Assembly: GCF_028294535.1 (NCBI RefSeq)
Contig: NZ_JAQBIE010000021.1
Span: forward strand, 1-64,000
Origin: Paracoccus onchidii
GTDB taxonomy: Bacteria > Pseudomonadota > Alphaproteobacteria > Rhodobacterales > Rhodobacteraceae
Direction: 5' to 3'
DNA length: 64,000 bases
Numbering within the stretch: the first letter of the stretch is position 1; every line of letters begins with the position of its first letter. The notes under the pieces were generated by a model. The model was given only the letters and a program-made list of their open reading frames with translations. It was not told the origin of the DNA and did not search any database. This document shows, piece after piece, positions 63,399 through 64,000 of the stretch. Position numbers and translations under genes: made by a program.

Positions 63399-63473
63399 TT
63401 AGCGCAGGCCCAGAAAAGACAGGATGAAAAGCACAACGACCACCAGGCCGACGATATATATGATCGAGTTCAT
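63399..63473 (-). CDS. Membrane microprotein of 24 residues
   Basis: ATG at 63473 is preceded by GGAG 8-10 nt upstream (AGGAGAACCCAACC), and TAA at 63399 ends a 24-residue product, starting MNSIIYIVGL and ending LSFLGLR. The middle is a single membrane helix of Val, Leu and Ile with one Arg at the end. I recall very similar short open frames in other Rhodobacteraceae. It lies alone between typA and a hydroxypyruvate isomerase gene. Function unknown; small single-helix proteins often bind larger membrane complexes. Confidence 0.65.
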   Translation of the reverse strand: MNSIIYIVGLVVVVLFILSFLGLR

Positions 63474-63528
63474 GGTTGGGTTCTCCTCATGTGATGCCAG
63501 TTGCCTTGGCTGGTTGCGGACTCAACCG

Positions 63529-64000
63529 CTATGGGGCCGTCGGGTTCCCCGCCGTGGCTTTTGCCCGCTGCAGCCAGCCCAACCCCGCCGTCGTCAGCCC
63601 GCGAGGCTCGTATTCGGCCCCGACGAATCCACGATACCCAAGCTGATCGAGCATGATAAGAAATTCCTGCAATTCAGGCTGGTTGCCCGTGGGTTCGTGA
63701 CGATCCGGATAGCCGGACACCTGAATATGGCGGATCAGCGCCTGATGCTTCGTGAATGTCGTTGCGATGTCGGCGGTGATGGCCTGGGCGTGAAAGACGT
63801 CCAGTTGCAGCCCGAGATTGGGCGCATCGACGGATGCGATGATCTCGGCCGCCTGATCGAAACAGGTCAGAAAGTTTTCGGGGTTTTGCTCGGGGCTGAC
63901 CGGTTCGATCGTCAGGCTGGCATGCGGCGCGCGCTGGGTTGCCCATTGCAGGTTGCGCCGAAAAACCTCGTGCGCCTCGGGGCCATATGCATTGCCCGCC
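63529..64000 (-). CDS. hyi: Hydroxypyruvate isomerase-like sugar isomerase (partial, 5' end off window)
   Basis: The last 156 codons are visible; the first complete codon begins at 63999 and the stop is at 63529. This is the C-terminal half of a TIM-barrel AP-endonuclease-2-like fold: NLGLQLDVFHAQAI (metal ligands), HIQVSGYPDRHEPTGN, and GYRGFVGAEYEPRGLTTAGLGWL with the catalytic Glu. The end matches Hyi, which interconverts hydroxypyruvate and tartronate semialdehyde in the glyoxylate route, but related 2-oxo-tetronate isomerases (OtnI) look similar. The promoter lies outside the window. Confidence 0.85.
   Translation of the reverse strand, partial: AGNAYGPEAHEVFRRNLQWATQRAPHASLTIEPVSPEQNPENFLTCFDQAAEIIASVDAPNLGLQLDVFHAQAITADIATTFTKHQALIRHIQVSGYPDRHEPTGNQPELQEFLIMLDQLGYRGFVGAEYEPRGLTTAGLGWLQRAKATAGNPTAP

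Overview
The window reads as chromosomal DNA of an alphaproteobacterium of the Rhodobacteraceae, close to Paracoccus. The basis is the high GC content, an atpHAGDC operon without the Fo genes, a membrane-anchored cytochrome c552 of the CycM type, an FYDLN acid-domain protein, a YejABEF-type peptide transporter, and many 4-nt ATGA/GTGA start-stop overlaps. Gene density is high, and almost all of it is core metabolism and housekeeping.

Layout. 0-0.3 kb: the end of an IS3-family element. 0.3-4.4 kb: FYDLN protein, YgjP-like metallopeptidase, GntR regulator, SYLF lipoprotein, hemB and a small membrane protein. 4.4-9.6 kb: mfd-pabB-pabC-like, tightly overlapping. 9.65-14.7 kb: clpA, gloB, a methyltransferase and a GT25-like glycosyltransferase. 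15.0-20.0 kb: F1 ATP synthase operon, ending in a strong terminator. 20.0-27.3 kb: H-type lectin, alpha/beta hydrolase with an HCCA isomerase, prs, SRP RNA, cpdB-like gene, SRPBCC protein, pheA and cycM. 27.4-36.6 kb: yejABEF-like transporter, glycosyltransferase, cysS and a squalene/phytoene synthase-like gene. 36.7-39.5 kb: polyamine-type ABC transporter without its binding protein. 39.5-42.8 kb: M48 peptidase, membrane hydrolase and cytochrome P450 on the minus strand.

42.8-44.6 kb is the one clearly accessory stretch. It lies beside tRNA-Ser(CGA) and holds a broken phage-type gene (two in-frame stops plus a frame change), a 56-codon gene overlapping its 3' end by 4 nt, and an 11-bp direct repeat that includes the tRNA 3' end. 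It looks like the worn remnant of a small integrated element.

44.7-64 kb returns to core genes: DUF2059 protein, a GGCT-like/Nudix fusion, cysteine synthase, a large MscS channel, an AI-2E family transporter, gyrA, dsbB with a DedA-like gene, a zinc metallopeptidase, COQ10-like protein, metK and ahcY (S-adenosylmethionine cycle), a TetR regulator, typA, a 24-residue membrane microprotein, and a hydroxypyruvate isomerase-like gene running off the right edge.

No CRISPR array, rRNA operon or complete mobile element was seen. All functional names rest on recognised motifs and family knowledge; no database search was run.
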